DNA of 64,000 bases, taken from Rhopalosiphum padi. Lineage: Eukaryota; Arthropoda; Insecta; Hemiptera; Aphididae. Under the pieces are notes generated by a model that did no database searches, was not told the origin of the DNA, and saw nothing but the letters and a program-made list of their open reading frames with translations. Location: positions 8,730,969 through 8,794,968 of the forward strand of contig NW_026869996.1 in the NCBI RefSeq assembly GCF_020882245.1, written 5' to 3'. Positions 37,800 through 51,223 of this stretch are shown here, piece after piece. The translations under genes and the position numbers were made by a program. How positions within the stretch are numbered: position 1 is the stretch's first letter; every line of letters begins with the position of its first letter.

Positions 37800-39179
37800 T
37801 CATATTATAAATTATAATATGTATTATATATTAACCTCGATTATATAACTTACATACAATAACTAATTACACACTTACGCCAATCATATAGCGTATCCAA
37901 CTTAACGCTTATCCATATTTATATTTTAATTTTTAATTTATTTTTATAAGAAAACTTAAAATTTAAATGCTTAATATATTTTGTTTACGAACATTTTTAG
38001 GGCATAAAAGCCATTTTTAAGCCTTTTTTTATATTTTTTAGGGCATTAAAACATTATTTATTTATTTTTTTTTTTTTTATTATTTTTTAGGTCATCTACA
38101 TCGACTACATCAACATCCTATATCTACTAATTACTAATAAAATACAATATTTTAGCCTATCTACTCCGAATAATCGGTATACTCTGGATACTCACGTTAT
38201 TCCATTTCGTTTTCCGTGTCCATTCTTCACATATTCATAACCATCGTATTCCATTATTAATTAATACTTAATACAATACAATTAGAAGTTATTAAGTAAG
38301 TAATACTAATAAGTAATAACTTATAATAATGTGCAGTGTACAGTGCAGAGTAGCGACTATAAACGGTATACACTAAACAATAAGCGCTGAGTGGTGACCA
38401 CCAATAATTGATATACATTATTTTATAATAATGTTATATAAAACATCTCGTAGTTATTTTTATCGTCACAAACGTATATTTTTAGACATAAAATGGTTAA
38501 AATAATTTACTTGGATAATAATTTGTCAAAAATATCTCGTTAACTATTATTAGCATTGATTAAAATAATACAATCGTATTATATAAAATATAGCTATAAT
38601 GTGTTGTATTAATAAAATAGCTGTCGAGAATAATTTTCTTTTTAATTTTGATAATAACGTTTTTGGACCAATAAGCTAGAAAAATACATTAATTAAACTT
38701 TATACAAATAGCCAAGTTTAATACGTACCTAGCTACAATACATAATATATATAAATATATAAAACTACAATTATTCTATAAAACCATTTTTCAAAGTAAA
38801 TGGGTTGATATAATTTAGCAAGTATTGTCATTTATCAGAATAACATGGTAGTTATCTTCAAAAATACATCAGGTGCTTACTTAAAAAGAATTAGTACTCT
38901 CTACTACTATTTTGGTTAACCAAAAGAATAAAATACTCTTAGACGTACAGTTCAATAGGGGTACTTATTCCAAATCAGCATATTGCCAATACTTACCAGC
39001 TTTAGTATTACAGAATTATATACAAATGCTATACGAAAAAGTATCGTTTAAGTAAAAAATATAAAGTACCAGTATATAGTTACTAGCTACATAATACGTA
39101 AATATATAATACACTTCAGCAATATATCATATGATATTGTGATTTGTGAGCACAAACTGCATAGAAGCACATTCAGTCT

Positions 39180-39902
39180 TAAACTAGGGAGTGCTAAAAT
39201 TTTTTCCCCTAAAGTGATCCGTGGGTAGCAAATCCCACACCCCCTTTTACGGTAATACATAAATGTTATTTCCTAAACATTTGAAATGCTTATAAATAAA
39301 AATTGTGACTAACGATTTTTGATTTTTTTTTTACTGCGATAAGTACAACTTAAAAGAAATCTTGTATTACATTTTAAAAATTTTTTGGATAGCCAAATTT
39401 TTTCATCGGCATTTTAAGAAAAAAAATTTAGAAAAGTCGAAAATTTCAATTGTCTATAAGTAGCTTAAAAAAGGTCAAAATATTTTGAAAATGTAATCGT
39501 AAATAGATAGGTAACGCTAGTATAAACTTATGGTGAAAATCTCAAGTATTTACAATAATTCATTTACGAGTTACAGGATAATAAAAAATCGATTTTGTCA
39601 AAAACTGATTATGCGTAAAATTCCCATTTTTCTGTCATTTTTTTAGGGTTTTCCCGACGCTTTTGAAAACTATTGGAAATTTTTTACTTTTGACCCTCAA
39701 AGTACCAACTAGATGAATTTTCCTTTTCAACGAAGAACTGAAGTCAAAAATCGAAGCATTATTACTACTCCAAAAAGTGATGACAGACACAAAAATTAAA
39801 ATTAAAATTAAAAAAAATTAAAAAAAACATCACTCCGTTCAGAATCTAAAACACACATTATTGTAAAATCAATACATTCATCACTCCGTTCAGAATCTAA
39901 AA
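39180..39902. mobile_element. Probable non-autonomous transposon fragment with a duplicated end
   Basis: The stretch runs from GGGAGTGCTAAAATTTTTTC to a 24-bp motif, CATCACTCCGTTCAGAATC plus TAAAA, that occurs twice (39828-39851 and 39879-39902). It is followed or interrupted by an AAAATTAAAATT microsatellite. I recall similar sequence as a dispersed repeat in aphid genomes, but I cannot name the family. No reading frame of note. Confidence 0.4.
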
Positions 39903-41273
39903 TAATTCGATTTAAAAAAATATATTCTATTCACATAGATACAATCTTATTAAAATAATTATTTAAATAAAAATGTATTCGATTAATGCCGGGACAAATC
40001 TCGGTGGCTCGTTACAATAATATACTAAATGGCCTGATAATATTTTAGAAATTAAAAATATATAGTATACGAAAAAACATAGAAGTTTAATAAATATAAT
40101 GCATAAATAGGTATTACCTTATCAGCTCATGTGATTTTAATTATCTTATATATTATGTGTAATTTTTTATATAAACATAAAATATTGAAAATATTTTTTA
40201 AATAATAAAGATTTTTATTTATTATTATTTTTTTTTTTTTACATACTTATGACCAAATCGTTGGTTATTTGCTAATTTTTGGCCCGGCAAAAAAAAATTC
40301 CCGGCCTGAAATATTAACCCAGTCCGCCCCTGTTTATGAATAACATGCAGTTAATATTAGATTATGGTGAATTTTTATATTGAGACATTTATGTCAATTT
40401 ACTCAGATTGTAAAGTATACAATGTATACTATGTATTGTATACTAGTATATTATTGATATAATAAAAGTACAAATTACGTAGCAGTTATTTATATATATT
40501 ATATATGTATAGTATTTTTATTTACTCAGTATATTACACTGTTATTAATGAATTGATTCTGCTCGAAATTATTTTAAATTTTGTTGCTTGGTATCTTGCT
40601 GCAGTGTCACAATAAAATATGTATTATTTGTATTTTGTTGCCATTAAAATATCTGTTAGTTTATTAATATATTTTATATAATTAATGATTACGATATACT
40701 GTAATATATAAAATCTTTCTTGAAGTAAGTATAGAGTATCTAAACTAATCTATTATATTATATTCGTGATACCTATCATAATAGAACCTAGAAGGGAAGG
40801 TGTTATTGTGTTTAGATACACGTGCTCCAAGAATCCTCTGTGCGAACTGTGCGTCACTGGATACTATTCAATAAGTAGTATAAAAGTAATATAAATGTAT
40901 AGTATTTGGCTTATATAGGTGTATTCTGTAATAATCTGTTGAGGTAATTACTAAATATTTTTTAAAAAATACTTGCCTTAACTTAATATCTACCTACTAT
41001 TACACTTAATTTCTTCAACGAGGTTTCAGTCACAGGCTCGTATAATTGCTGCAATACCTCGGTCAACTGACATTGAAAGACTGATTTTATATTATAATAT
41101 TATGAAAACTTCTAAGAAAAACTCATTGTCTCGGGATATTATGATAAATGCACTTTATATTAAATTTTATATGAATACTTTTACTTGATCCAATTTAACC
41201 CATTATTTGCTGTAATTCAATGGCTAAAATTGAAAAATAAACATTCTAAGATAGGTATCTTTTTTAGGTACAA

Positions 41274-41306
41274 CCATAGACCATATACTCAGTATAAGGT
41301 CTATGG
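41274..41306. repeat. Short palindrome
   Basis: CCATAGACC pairs with GGTCTATGG, with an inner TATAC/GTATA stem. Flanked by a repeated GGTACAACC. The origin is unclear. Confidence 0.4.
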
Positions 41307-42164
41307 GTACAACCAAAAAACACTTTTCAAGAATATTTTGAAATGATTTTTTATGAACGTTAATTCATGGTAAAAATAATATTTACTAGGCAATAAAGAG
41401 TCATTTTAATTGAATTAGTTAATCGATACATTACTTATGTACAATGACATTTATAATACATGATACATTTATAATGTATGTTAAATGTTAATTATAGTTT
41501 TTGATAAAAAAAAAAAACAGGTGTTTAAAATGCATTATTTACTACTATCAAAATAACAATAACTTATAAAGTTATAACTTATATAAACAAAAGTTGTAGT
41601 ATTGGTTTTACCTACTTAATAAGGAATTAAAAGGATTCATCATCATTATGTGTACATAACTGGTTATAAAATTTCAACTGAAATATTGTGTGTAGTACAA
41701 TTTTTAAATAAAATTAAAAATGTTAGGGTCTAATGGCTAATGTATTTTTATTTTTGTGTCTAATGACACTTTTCTAGTAGAAATAATATCAAAATTTCAA
41801 TTTCAAAGTATGTTTATATAAGTATATATAGAAACAAATTAAACGGATCATGAAGGGGGGTACAATCATAAAATCATTTACTTATATTATAATATAACAG
41901 TAATTAGAACTTGGGTTTTAATTACTATTTATAATTTTCTTATAGAATGAAATTCCTAGGTTCTATAATACTATATAATATAAAAATGATTAATTAGGCT
42001 AAAAATTGAAATACATATTAAATATATTTAGTATGCAGAGTAGGGGTAAAACAATGGAATATAATATATTCAAAAATAGATACCAATAATTTAAAAAAAG
42101 GACAGGCAAAATGATTTTGTCCGAATTGTACGATAGCAAAAACTAGTGCCAATCCTGTCACTTG

Positions 42165-42399
42165 ATCAAAATTTTGTCGGAATAATAAATTCAAGATTTT
42201 GCCTTTCAATGGTTTACTAATTCAAGATTTTGACGGATTAATTTATTCAAGATTTTGCCGTTCAAGGTATTGCCTTTCAACGGTTTACTAATTCAAAATT
42301 TCGACGGATTAATTTATTCAAGATTTTGCCGTTCTTGCAAATATTGGTTCAAGATATCGACTTTCATTGTTTTAAAGTTCAAGATTTTGCTATGCACCC
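42165..42399. repeat. Right terminal arm of the MULE
   Basis: Inverse of the left arm. The terminal ~90 bp match it with scattered differences, including AAATATTGGTTCAAGATATC and CAAGATTTTGCCGTTCTTGC. Inside this lie about two 71-bp repeats (CAAGATTTTGCCGTTC at 42249 and 42320), against four on the left. Confidence 0.9.
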
Positions 42400-42407
42400 A
42401 ATTGTTT
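42400..42407. repeat. Target-site duplication, right (AATTGTTT)
   Basis: Second copy of the 8-bp duplication. The satellite 2 module B continues directly after it with CACTGCCATTAATTTAC, as in uninterrupted units. Confidence 0.93.
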
Positions 42408-42457
42408 CACTGCCATTAATTTACTATCAATTATATTCAATAACCCTTACACGCACA

Positions 42458-42586
42458 TTATATAAACCCAATATTATTAGCAGTATCTTCTAGTCCATTT
42501 TCAGCATAGGATGTTGATACTTTCTTAAATGGTAGAAATGTGAATTCATGTTTCTGCATGCCTTGAGTAATCTGACATACGTCCAT
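42458..42586 (-). pseudogene. Module B: orphan terminal exon, copy 4 (unit split by the MULE)
   Basis: The exon itself is whole. The MULE sits in its 3' UTR, so the AATAAA for this copy (28505-28510) is now 13.9 kb away on the far side of the transposon. Confidence 0.48.
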
Positions 42587-43586
42587 CTGAAAAAATGTAG
42601 TAAGTTAATAATGTATAATTGTTAAAGAATAACTTGAGAATTCAGTATTTTATAAGCAGTTAAAAATATGAATATAAAATACGAGTCAAAATAATCATAT
42701 AAAAACATGTTTTATAGTGTTTATAAAGCATCAGCTTAAATAAAATGTATGCAAATTATTAATTTTAAATTAGAATCATTTTCTTAATATAGTGGTCCAG
42801 GTTTCAAGAGATTAACATGAGAATTGTGTGTTTTATAAACAGTTAAAAAAATGAATTTTTAATATTCATCAAAATTATCATAAAAAAGCATGTTTTTTAG
42901 TGTTTATGAAGAATCAGCTTACATAATATCTATAGAAGTTAATAATGGTAAATTAGAATCATTTTCTTAATATAGTGGTCCAGGTTTCAAGAGATTAACT
43001 TGAGAATTGTTTGTTTTATAAACAGTTAAAAAAATGAATTTTTAATATTCGTCAAAATTATCATATAAAATCATGTTTTATAGCATTATTGAAGTATCAG
43101 CTTAAATGAAATGTATGCTAGTTTTTAATGGTAAATTAGAATCATTTTCTTAATAAAGTGGTCCAGGTTTCAAGAGATTAACATGAGAATTGTGTGTTTT
43201 ATAAACAGTTAAAAAAATGAATTTTTAATATTCGTCAAAATTATCATATAAAATCATGTTTTATAGCGTTATTGAAGTATCAGCTTAAATGAAATGTATG
43301 CTAGTTAATAATGGTAAATTAGAATAATTTTCTTAATCTAATGGTCTGACTTTCATGACACTAACTTGAGAATTCACTGTTTTATAAGCAGTTAAAAATA
43401 TGAATTTAAAATACGAGTCAAAATAATCATATAAAAACATGTTTTATAGTGTTTATGAAGTATCAGCTTATATGATATATATGGAAGTTGGTAATGTTAA
43501 ATAAGAATCATATACTTAATCTAATGGTCTGGATTACATGACACTAACTTTTTGTTACACTACTATTAATTGACTATCAATTATAT

Positions 43587-44448
43587 TCAATATCCATTAC
43601 TCGTACTATGCATAAAACTATTATTATTATCAGGATCGTCTAGTCCATTTTCAACGTAGGATGTTGAAACTTTCCCATATGGTAGAAATGGTAATTCATG
43701 TCTCAATATGTCCTGAGTATATCTGGTGTACAGCCATCTAAAAAAAAAAATAGTAAGTTAAATATGTATAATGGTTGGAGGACAAAATGTCACTACTAGA
43801 TACCATAAGGAGGACGACAATTTTCATATAACAACTAGTACGTGGACAACACTGAGTAATTCAGAAGTGGAAACTATCAAAACATAAACTAACAGACAAA
43901 CTTCATTTTTATACAAAATACATGAAAGGAATTTACAATTGAAACTTAAATACAAATACGAATGTAAAACTGCAAAACATTTATAACAGATGATAATAAA
44001 TAATAATTATGATAAGCCATAAAAGATAGTACAAATATACCAGAATGTTTTGTAGAAGGAATTCAAATGTATTATGAGTGTAACTAAAAAATACATTTGT
44101 AAAACAACTGAAAATCGCTCCTTTTCAATACGAAAAAATGTTAAGTTGTATTATTCGTCAAAATTAACTTATAAATTCATATTTTATAGTTTTTATGAAG
44201 TAAAAATATCAGGTAAAATGAAAAAAATGAAAGTTAAAAATTATAAATTAGAATCATTTTCTTGATCTAGTAGTCAAGGATCAAGACACTTACTTGTGTT
44301 AACTTCGGGCATAAAATATGAACAATCCGTTTATAATATCAAAAATCTTAATTAAAAAATAACGAGTAGACTCAAAAGCTAAGTAAAAACAACGACCCGT
44401 TACGATACACAGCAGTACGGTGAACGCCACACAACTATCTAGTTTCAT
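43587..44448 (-). pseudogene. Small secreted-protein gene, satellite copy 4
   Basis: Exon 1 from 44448 with TAA at 44299-44301; exon 2 at 43587-43737. This copy and the next share an intron variant (ATAAATTCAT for ATAAAATCAT), so they are close duplicates. The 183-bp run that follows has an extra AT (CATAATATG). Confidence 0.48.
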
Positions 44449-45292
44449 TCTGAGGCGGTTCGGCCGACGGATGTCGTCCCCACTACGGCGACGCTCACGC
44501 CCTCTGTTGGTGTATATATTTAATATTTGACTGTTTTATAAGCAGATTAAAATAGGAATTCATAATATGTTTCTCAAACTTATCATATAAAAACATGTTT
44601 TTGAAGTGTTTATGAAGAATCAGCTAACATAATATTTATAGAAGTTAATAATAGTAAATAAGAATCATTTACTTAATATAATGGTCTGGATTTCATGACA
44701 CTAACTTAAGAATTGAGTGTTTTATAAGCAGATAATAATTTGAATTTTTAATATTCGTAAAGATTATCATATAAAATAATGTTTTATAGTGTTTATGAAG
44801 CATCAGCTTAAATGAAATGTATGCAAATTAATAATGGTAAATTAGAATCATTTTCTTAATATAGTGGTCCAGGTTTCAAGAGATTAACATGAGAATTGTG
44901 TGTTTTATAAACAGTTAAAAAAATGAATTTTTAATATTCGTCAAAATTATCATATAAAATCATGTTTTATAGCGTTATTGAAGTATCAGCTTAAATGAAA
45001 TGTATGCTAGTTAATAATGGTAAATTAGAATAATTTTCTTAATCTAATGGTCTGACTTTCATGACACTAACTTGAGAATTCACTGTTTTATAAGCAGTTA
45101 AAAATATGAATTTAAAATACGAGTCAAAATAATCATATAAAAACATGTTTTATAGTGTTTATGAAGTATCAGCTTATATGATATATATGGAAGTTGGTAA
45201 TGTTAAATAAGAATCATATACTTAATCTAATGGTCTGGATTTCATGACACTAACTTTTTGTTACACTACTATTAATTGACTATCAATTATAT

Positions 45293-46154
45293 TCAATATC
45301 CATTACTCGTACTATGCATAAAACTATTATTATTATCAGGATCGTCTAGTCCATTTTCAACGTAGGATGTTGAAACTTTCCCATATGGTAGAAATGGTAA
45401 TTCATGTCTCAATATGTCCTGAGTATATCTGGTGTACAGCCATCTAAAAAAAAAAATAGTAAGTTAAATATGTATAATGGTTGGAGGACAAAATGTCACT
45501 ACTAGATACCATAAGGAGGACGACAATTTTCATATAACAACTAGTACGTGGACAACACTGAGTAATTCAGAAGTGGAAACCATCAAAACATAAACTAACA
45601 GACAAACTTCATTTTTATACAAAATACATGAAAGGAATTTACAATTGAAACTTAAATACAAATACGAATGTAAAACTGCAAAACATTTATAACAGATGAT
45701 AATAAATAATAATTATGATAAGCCATAAAAGATAGTACAAATATACCAGAATGTTTTGTAGAAGGAATTCAAATGTATTATGAGTGTAACTAAAAAATAC
45801 ATTTGTAAAACAACTGAAAATCGCTCCTTTTCAATACGAAAAAATGTTAAGTTGTATTATTCGTCAAAATTAACTTATAAATTCATATTTTATAGTTTTT
45901 ATGAAGTAAAAATATCAGGTAAAATGAAAAAAATGAAAGTTAAAAATTATAAATTAGAATCATTTTCTTGATCTAGTAGTCAAGGATCAAGACACTTACT
46001 TGTGTTAACTTCGGGCATAAAATATGAACAATCCGTTTATAATATCAAAAATCTTAATTAAAAAATAACGAGTAGACTCAAAAGCTAAGTAAAAACAACG
46101 ACCCGTTACGATACACAGCAGTACGGTGAACGCCACACAACTATCTAGTTTCAT
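45293..46154 (-). pseudogene. Small secreted-protein gene, satellite copy 5 (short unit)
   Basis: Exon 1 from 46154 with TAA at 46005-46007; exon 2 at 45293-45443. Only 1,706 bp separate it from copy 4, because the unit between them has no module B. A private intron change (GAAACCATC for GAAACTATC) lies near 45581. Confidence 0.48.
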
Positions 46155-47220
46155 TCTGAGGCGGTTCGGCCGACGGATGTCGTCCCCACTACGGCGACGC
46201 TCACGCCCTCTGTTGGTGTATATATTTAATATTTGACTGTTTTATAAGCAGATTAAAATAGGAATTCATATGTTTCTCAAACTTATCATATAAAAACATG
46301 TTTTTGAAGTGTTTATGAAGAATCAGCTAACATAATATTTATAGAAGTTAATAATAGTAAATAAGAATCATTTACTTAATATAATGGTCTGGATTTCATG
46401 ACACTAACTTAAGAATTGAGTGTTTTATAAGCAGATAATAATTTGAATTTTTAATATTCGTAAAGATTATCATATAAAATAATGTTTTATAGTGTTTATG
46501 AAGCATCAGCTTAAATGAAATGTATGCAAATTAATAATGGTAAATTAGAATCATTTTCTTAATATAGTGGTCCAGGTTTCAAGAGATTAACATGAGAATT
46601 GTGTGTTTTATAAACAGTTAAAAAAATGAATTTTTAATATTCGTCAAAATTATCATAAAAAAGCATGTTTTTTAGTGTTTATGAAGAATCAGCTTACATA
46701 ATATCTATAGAAGTTAATAATGGTAAATTAGAATCATTTTCTTAATATAGTGGTCCAGGTTTCAAGAGATTAACTTGAGAATTGTTTGTTTTATAAACAG
46801 TTAAAAAAATGAATTTTTAATATTCATCAAAATTATCATATAAAATCATGTTTTATAGCATTATTGAAGTATCAGCTTAAATGAAATGTATGTAAATTAA
46901 TAATGGTAAATTAGAATCATTTTCTTAATATAGTGGTCCAGGTTTCAAGAGATTAACTTGAGAATTGTGTGTTTTATAAACAGTTAAAAAAAATTAAATT
47001 TTTAATATTCGTCAAAATTATCATAAAAAAGCATGTTTTAAAATGTTATTGAAGTATCAGCTTAAATGAAATGGTTGCAAGTTAATAATGGTAACTCTTA
47101 AGAATGAAAATTACAAGTCAAAGGTGTTAACTAACATTTTATTCAGATTATTAACAAATCTCAATTGTTTCACTGCCATTAATTTACTATCAATTATATT
47201 CAATAACCCTTACACGCACA

Positions 47221-47349
47221 TTATATAAACCCAATATTATTAGCAGTATCTTCTAGTCCATTTTCAGCATAGGATGTTGATACTTTCTTAAATGGTAGAA
47301 ATGTGAATTCATGTTTCTGCATGCCTTGAGTGATCTGACATACGTCCAT
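47221..47349 (-). pseudogene. Module B: orphan terminal exon, copy 5
   Basis: Carries the ATC codon of copy 1 together with the FLPFKK form of the others. Confidence 0.48.
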
Positions 47350-48349
47350 CTGAAAAAATGTAGTAAGTTAATAATGTATAATTGTTAAAGAATAACTTGA
47401 GAATTCAGTATTTTATAAGCAGTTAAAAATATGAATATAAAATACGAGTCAAAATAATCATATAAAAACATGTTTTATAGTGTTTATAAAGCATCAGCTT
47501 AAATGAAAAATATGCAAATTATTAATTTTAAATTAGAATCATTTTCTTAATATAGTGGTCCAGGTTTCAAGAGATTAACATGAGAATTGTGTGTTTTATA
47601 AACAGTTAAAAAAATGAATTTTTAATATTCGTCAAAATTATCATAAAAAAGCATGTTTTTTAGTGTTTATGAAGAATCAGCTTACATAATATCTATAGAA
47701 GTTAATAATGGTAAATTAGAATCATTTTCTTAATATAGTGGTCCAGGTTTCAAGAGATTAACTTGAGAATTGTTTGTTTTATAAACAGTTAAAAAAATGA
47801 ATTTTTAATATTCGTCAAAATTATCATATAAAATCATGTTTTATAGCATTATTGAAGTATCAGCTTAAATGAAATGTATGCTAGTTTTTAATGGTAAATT
47901 AGAATCATTTTCTTAATAAAGTGGTCCAGGTTTCAAGAGATTAACATGAGAATTGTGTGTTTTATAAACAGTTAAAAAAATGAATTTTTAATATTCGTCA
48001 AAATTATCATATAAAATCATGTTTTATAGCGTTATTGAAGTATCAGCTTAAATGAAATGTATGCTAGTTAATAATGGTAAATTAGAATAATTTTCTTAAT
48101 CTAATGGTCTGACTTTCATGACACTAACTTGAGAATTCACTGTTTTATAAGCAGTTAAAAATATGAATTTAAAATACGAGTCAAAATAATCATATAAAAA
48201 CATGTTTTATAGTGTTTATGAAGTATCAGCTTATATGATATATATGGAAGTTGGTAATGTTAAATAAGAATCATATACTTAATCTAATGGTCTGGATTAC
48301 ATGACACTAACTTTTTGTTACACTACTATTAATTGACTATCAATTATAT

Positions 48350-49211
48350 TCAATATCCATTACTCGTACTATGCATAAAACTATTATTATTATCAGGATC
48401 GTCTAGTCCATTTTCAACGTAGGATGTTGAAACTTTCCCATATGGTAGAAATGGTAATTCATGTCTCAATATGTCCTGAGTATATCTGGTGTACAGCCAT
48501 CTAAAAAAAAAAATAGTAAGTTAAATATGTATAATGGTTGGAGGACAAAATGTCACTACTAGATACCATAAGGAGGACGACAATTTTCATATAACAACTA
48601 GTACGTGGACAACACTGAGTAATTCAGAAGTGGAAACTATCAAAACATAAACTAACAGACAAACTTCATTTTTATACAAAATACATGAAAGGAATTTACA
48701 ATTGAAACTTAAATACAAATACGAATGTAAAACTGCAAAACATTTATAACAGATGATAATAAATAATAATTATGATAAGCCATAAAAGATAGTACAAATA
48801 TACCAGAATGTTTTGTAGAAGGAATTCAAATGTATTATGAGTGTAACTAAAAAATACATTTGTAAAACAACTGAAAATCGCTCCTTTTCAATACGAAAAA
48901 ATGTTAAGTTGTATTATTCGTCAAAATTAACTTATAAAATCATATTTTATAGTTTTTATGAAGTAAAAATATCAGGTAAAATGAAAAAAATGAAAGTTAA
49001 AAATTATAAATTAGAATCATTTTCTTGATCTAGTAGTCAAGGATCAAGACACTTACTTGTGTTAACTTCGGGCATAAAATATGAACAATCCGTTTATAAT
49101 ATCAAAAATCTTAATTAAAAAATAACGAGTAGACTCAAAAGCTAAGTAAAAACAACGACCCGTTACGATACACAGCAGTACGGTGAACGCCACACAACTA
49201 TCTAGTTTCAT
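48350..49211 (-). pseudogene. Small secreted-protein gene, satellite copy 6
   Basis: Exon 1 from 49211 with TAA at 49062-49064; exon 2 at 48350-48500. No coding difference from the commonest form was seen. Confidence 0.48.
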
Positions 49212-50460
49212 TCTGAGGCGGTTCGGCCGACGGATGTCGTCCCCACTACGGCGACGCTCACGCCCTCTGTTGGTGTATATATTTAATATTTGACTGTTTT
49301 ATAAGCAGATTAAAATAGGAATTCATATGTTTCTCAAACTTATCATATAAAAACATGTTTTTGAAGTGTTTATGAAGAATCAGCTAACATAATATTTATA
49401 GAAGTTAATAATAGTAAATAAGAATCATTTACTTAATATAATGGTCTGGATTTCATGACACTAACTTAAGAATTGAGTGTTTTATAAGCAGATAATAATT
49501 TGAATTTTTAATATTCGTAAAGATTATCATATAAAATAATGTTTTATAGTGTTTATGAAGCATCAGCTTAAATGAAATGTATGCAAATTAATAATGGTAA
49601 ATTAGAATCATTTTCTTAATATAGTGGTCCAGGTTTCAAGAGATTAACATGAGAATTGTGTGTTTTATAAACAGTTAAAAAAATGAATTTTTAATATTCG
49701 TCAAAATTATCATAAAAAAGCATGTTTTTTAGTGTTTATGAAGAATCAGCTTACATAATATCTATAGAAGTTAATAATGGTAAATTAGAATCATTTTCTT
49801 AATATAGTGGTCCAGGTTTCAAGAGATTAACTTGAGAATTGTTTGTTTTATAAACAGTTAAAAAAATGAATTTTTAATATTCATCAAAATTATCATATAA
49901 AATCATGTTTTATAGCATTATTGAAGTATCAGCTTAAATGAAATGTATGTAAATTAATAATGGTAAATTAGAATCATTTTCTTAATATAGTGGTCCAGGT
50001 TTCAAGAGATTAACTTGAGAATTGAGTGTTTTATAAGCAGATAATAATTTGAATTTTTAATATTCGTAAAGATTATCATATAAAATAATGTTGTATAGTG
50101 TTTATGAAGCATCAGCTTAAATGAAATGTATGCAAATTAATAATGGTAAATTAAATTCATTTTCTTAATATAGTGGTCCAGGTTTCAAGAGATTAACATG
50201 AGAATTGTGTGTTTTATAAACAGTTAAAAAAAATTAAATTTTTAATATTCGTCAAAATTATCATAAAAAAGCATGTTTTAAAATGTTATTGAAGTATCAG
50301 CTTAAATGAAATGGTTGCAAGTTAATAATGGTAACTCTTAAGAATGAAAATTACAAGTCAAAGGTGTTAACTAAAATTTTATTCAGATTATTAACAAATC
50401 TCAATTGTTTCACTGCCATTAATTTACTATCAATTATATTCAATAACCCTTACACGCACA

Positions 50461-50589
50461 TTATATAAACCCAATATTATTAGCAGTATCTTCTAGTCCA
50501 TTTTCAGCATAGGATGTTGATACTTTCTTAAATGGTAGAAATGTGAATTCATGTTTCTGCATGCCTTGAGTGATCTGACATACGTCCAT
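50461..50589 (-). pseudogene. Module B: orphan terminal exon, copy 6
   Basis: Spacing to the next exon A is only 763 bp, as in the first unit of the window (764 bp). This is one sign of the 31-kb block duplication. Confidence 0.48.
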
Positions 50590-51223
50590 CTGAAAAAATG
50601 TAGTAAGTTAATAATGTATAATTGTTAAAGAATAACTTGAGAATTCAGTATTTTATAAGCAGTTAAAAATATGAATATAAAATACGAGTCAAAATAATCA
50701 TATAAAAACATGTTTTATAGTGTTTATAAAGCATCAGCTTAAATGAAAAATATGCAAATTATTAATTTTAAATTAGAATCATTTTCTTAATATAGTGGTC
50801 CAGGTTTCAAGAGATTAACTTGAGAATTGTTTGATTTATAAACAGTTAAAAAAATGAATTTTTAATATTCGTCAAAATTATCATATAAAATCATGTTTTA
50901 TAGCGTTATTGAAGTATCAGCTTAAATGAAATGTATGCTAGTTAATAATGGTAAATTAGAATAATTTTCTTAATCTAATGGTCTGACTTTCATGACACTA
51001 ACTTGAGAATTCACTGTTTTATAAGCAGTTAAAAATATGAATTTAAAATACGAGTCAAAATAATCATATAAAAACATGTTTTATAGTGTTTATGAAGTAT
51101 CAGCTTATATGATATATATGGAAGTTGGTAATGTTAAATAAGAATCATATACTTAATCTAATGGTCTGGATTTCATGACACTAACTTTTTGTTACACTAC
51201 TATTAATTGACTATCAATTATAT

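Larger units (their letters stand above)
36467..42164. other. MULE interior, right non-coding part (5' side of the transposase gene)
   Basis: No gene is supportable here; the missing first exon and promoter of the transposase gene should lie in this stretch or in the right arm. Contents seen: a weak hAT-like relic (37586-37799), a probable aphid-type repeat (39180-39902), a GC-richer transposon end near 40285-40332 (AGTCCGCCCCTG), and a hairpin at 41274-41306. The rest is AT-rich with long A and T runs. Confidence 0.55.
28538..42399 (-). mobile_element. Complete Mutator-like (MULE) DNA transposon, 13.86 kb
   Basis: Both ends begin with GGG read inward and are inverted copies of each other: AAAATCTTGA near the tip, then a GTCGATAT(T/C)TTGAACC block and AAGAACGGCAAAATCTTGAA. 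The element is flanked by an 8-9 bp target duplication, a size known for MULEs. It encodes a MULE-type DDE transposase on the minus strand. Removing the element plus one copy of the duplication (13,870 bp) turns the 16,927-bp spacing between neighbouring A exons (26660 and 43587) into 3,057 bp, which is a normal unit length in this array. Insertion therefore came after the array formed. Smaller transposons sit inside it, so it is not very recent. Confidence 0.93.

Noticed and set aside
40262..40332. A complete hAT element ending AGTCCGCCCCTG
   Set aside because: Only one end is recognisable; no matching inverse end or target duplication was found, so it is left as a fragment within the MULE interior.
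42018..42209. 63-codon minus-strand frame at the right arm of the MULE
   Set aside because: Runs into the terminal repeats and has no recognisable feature.
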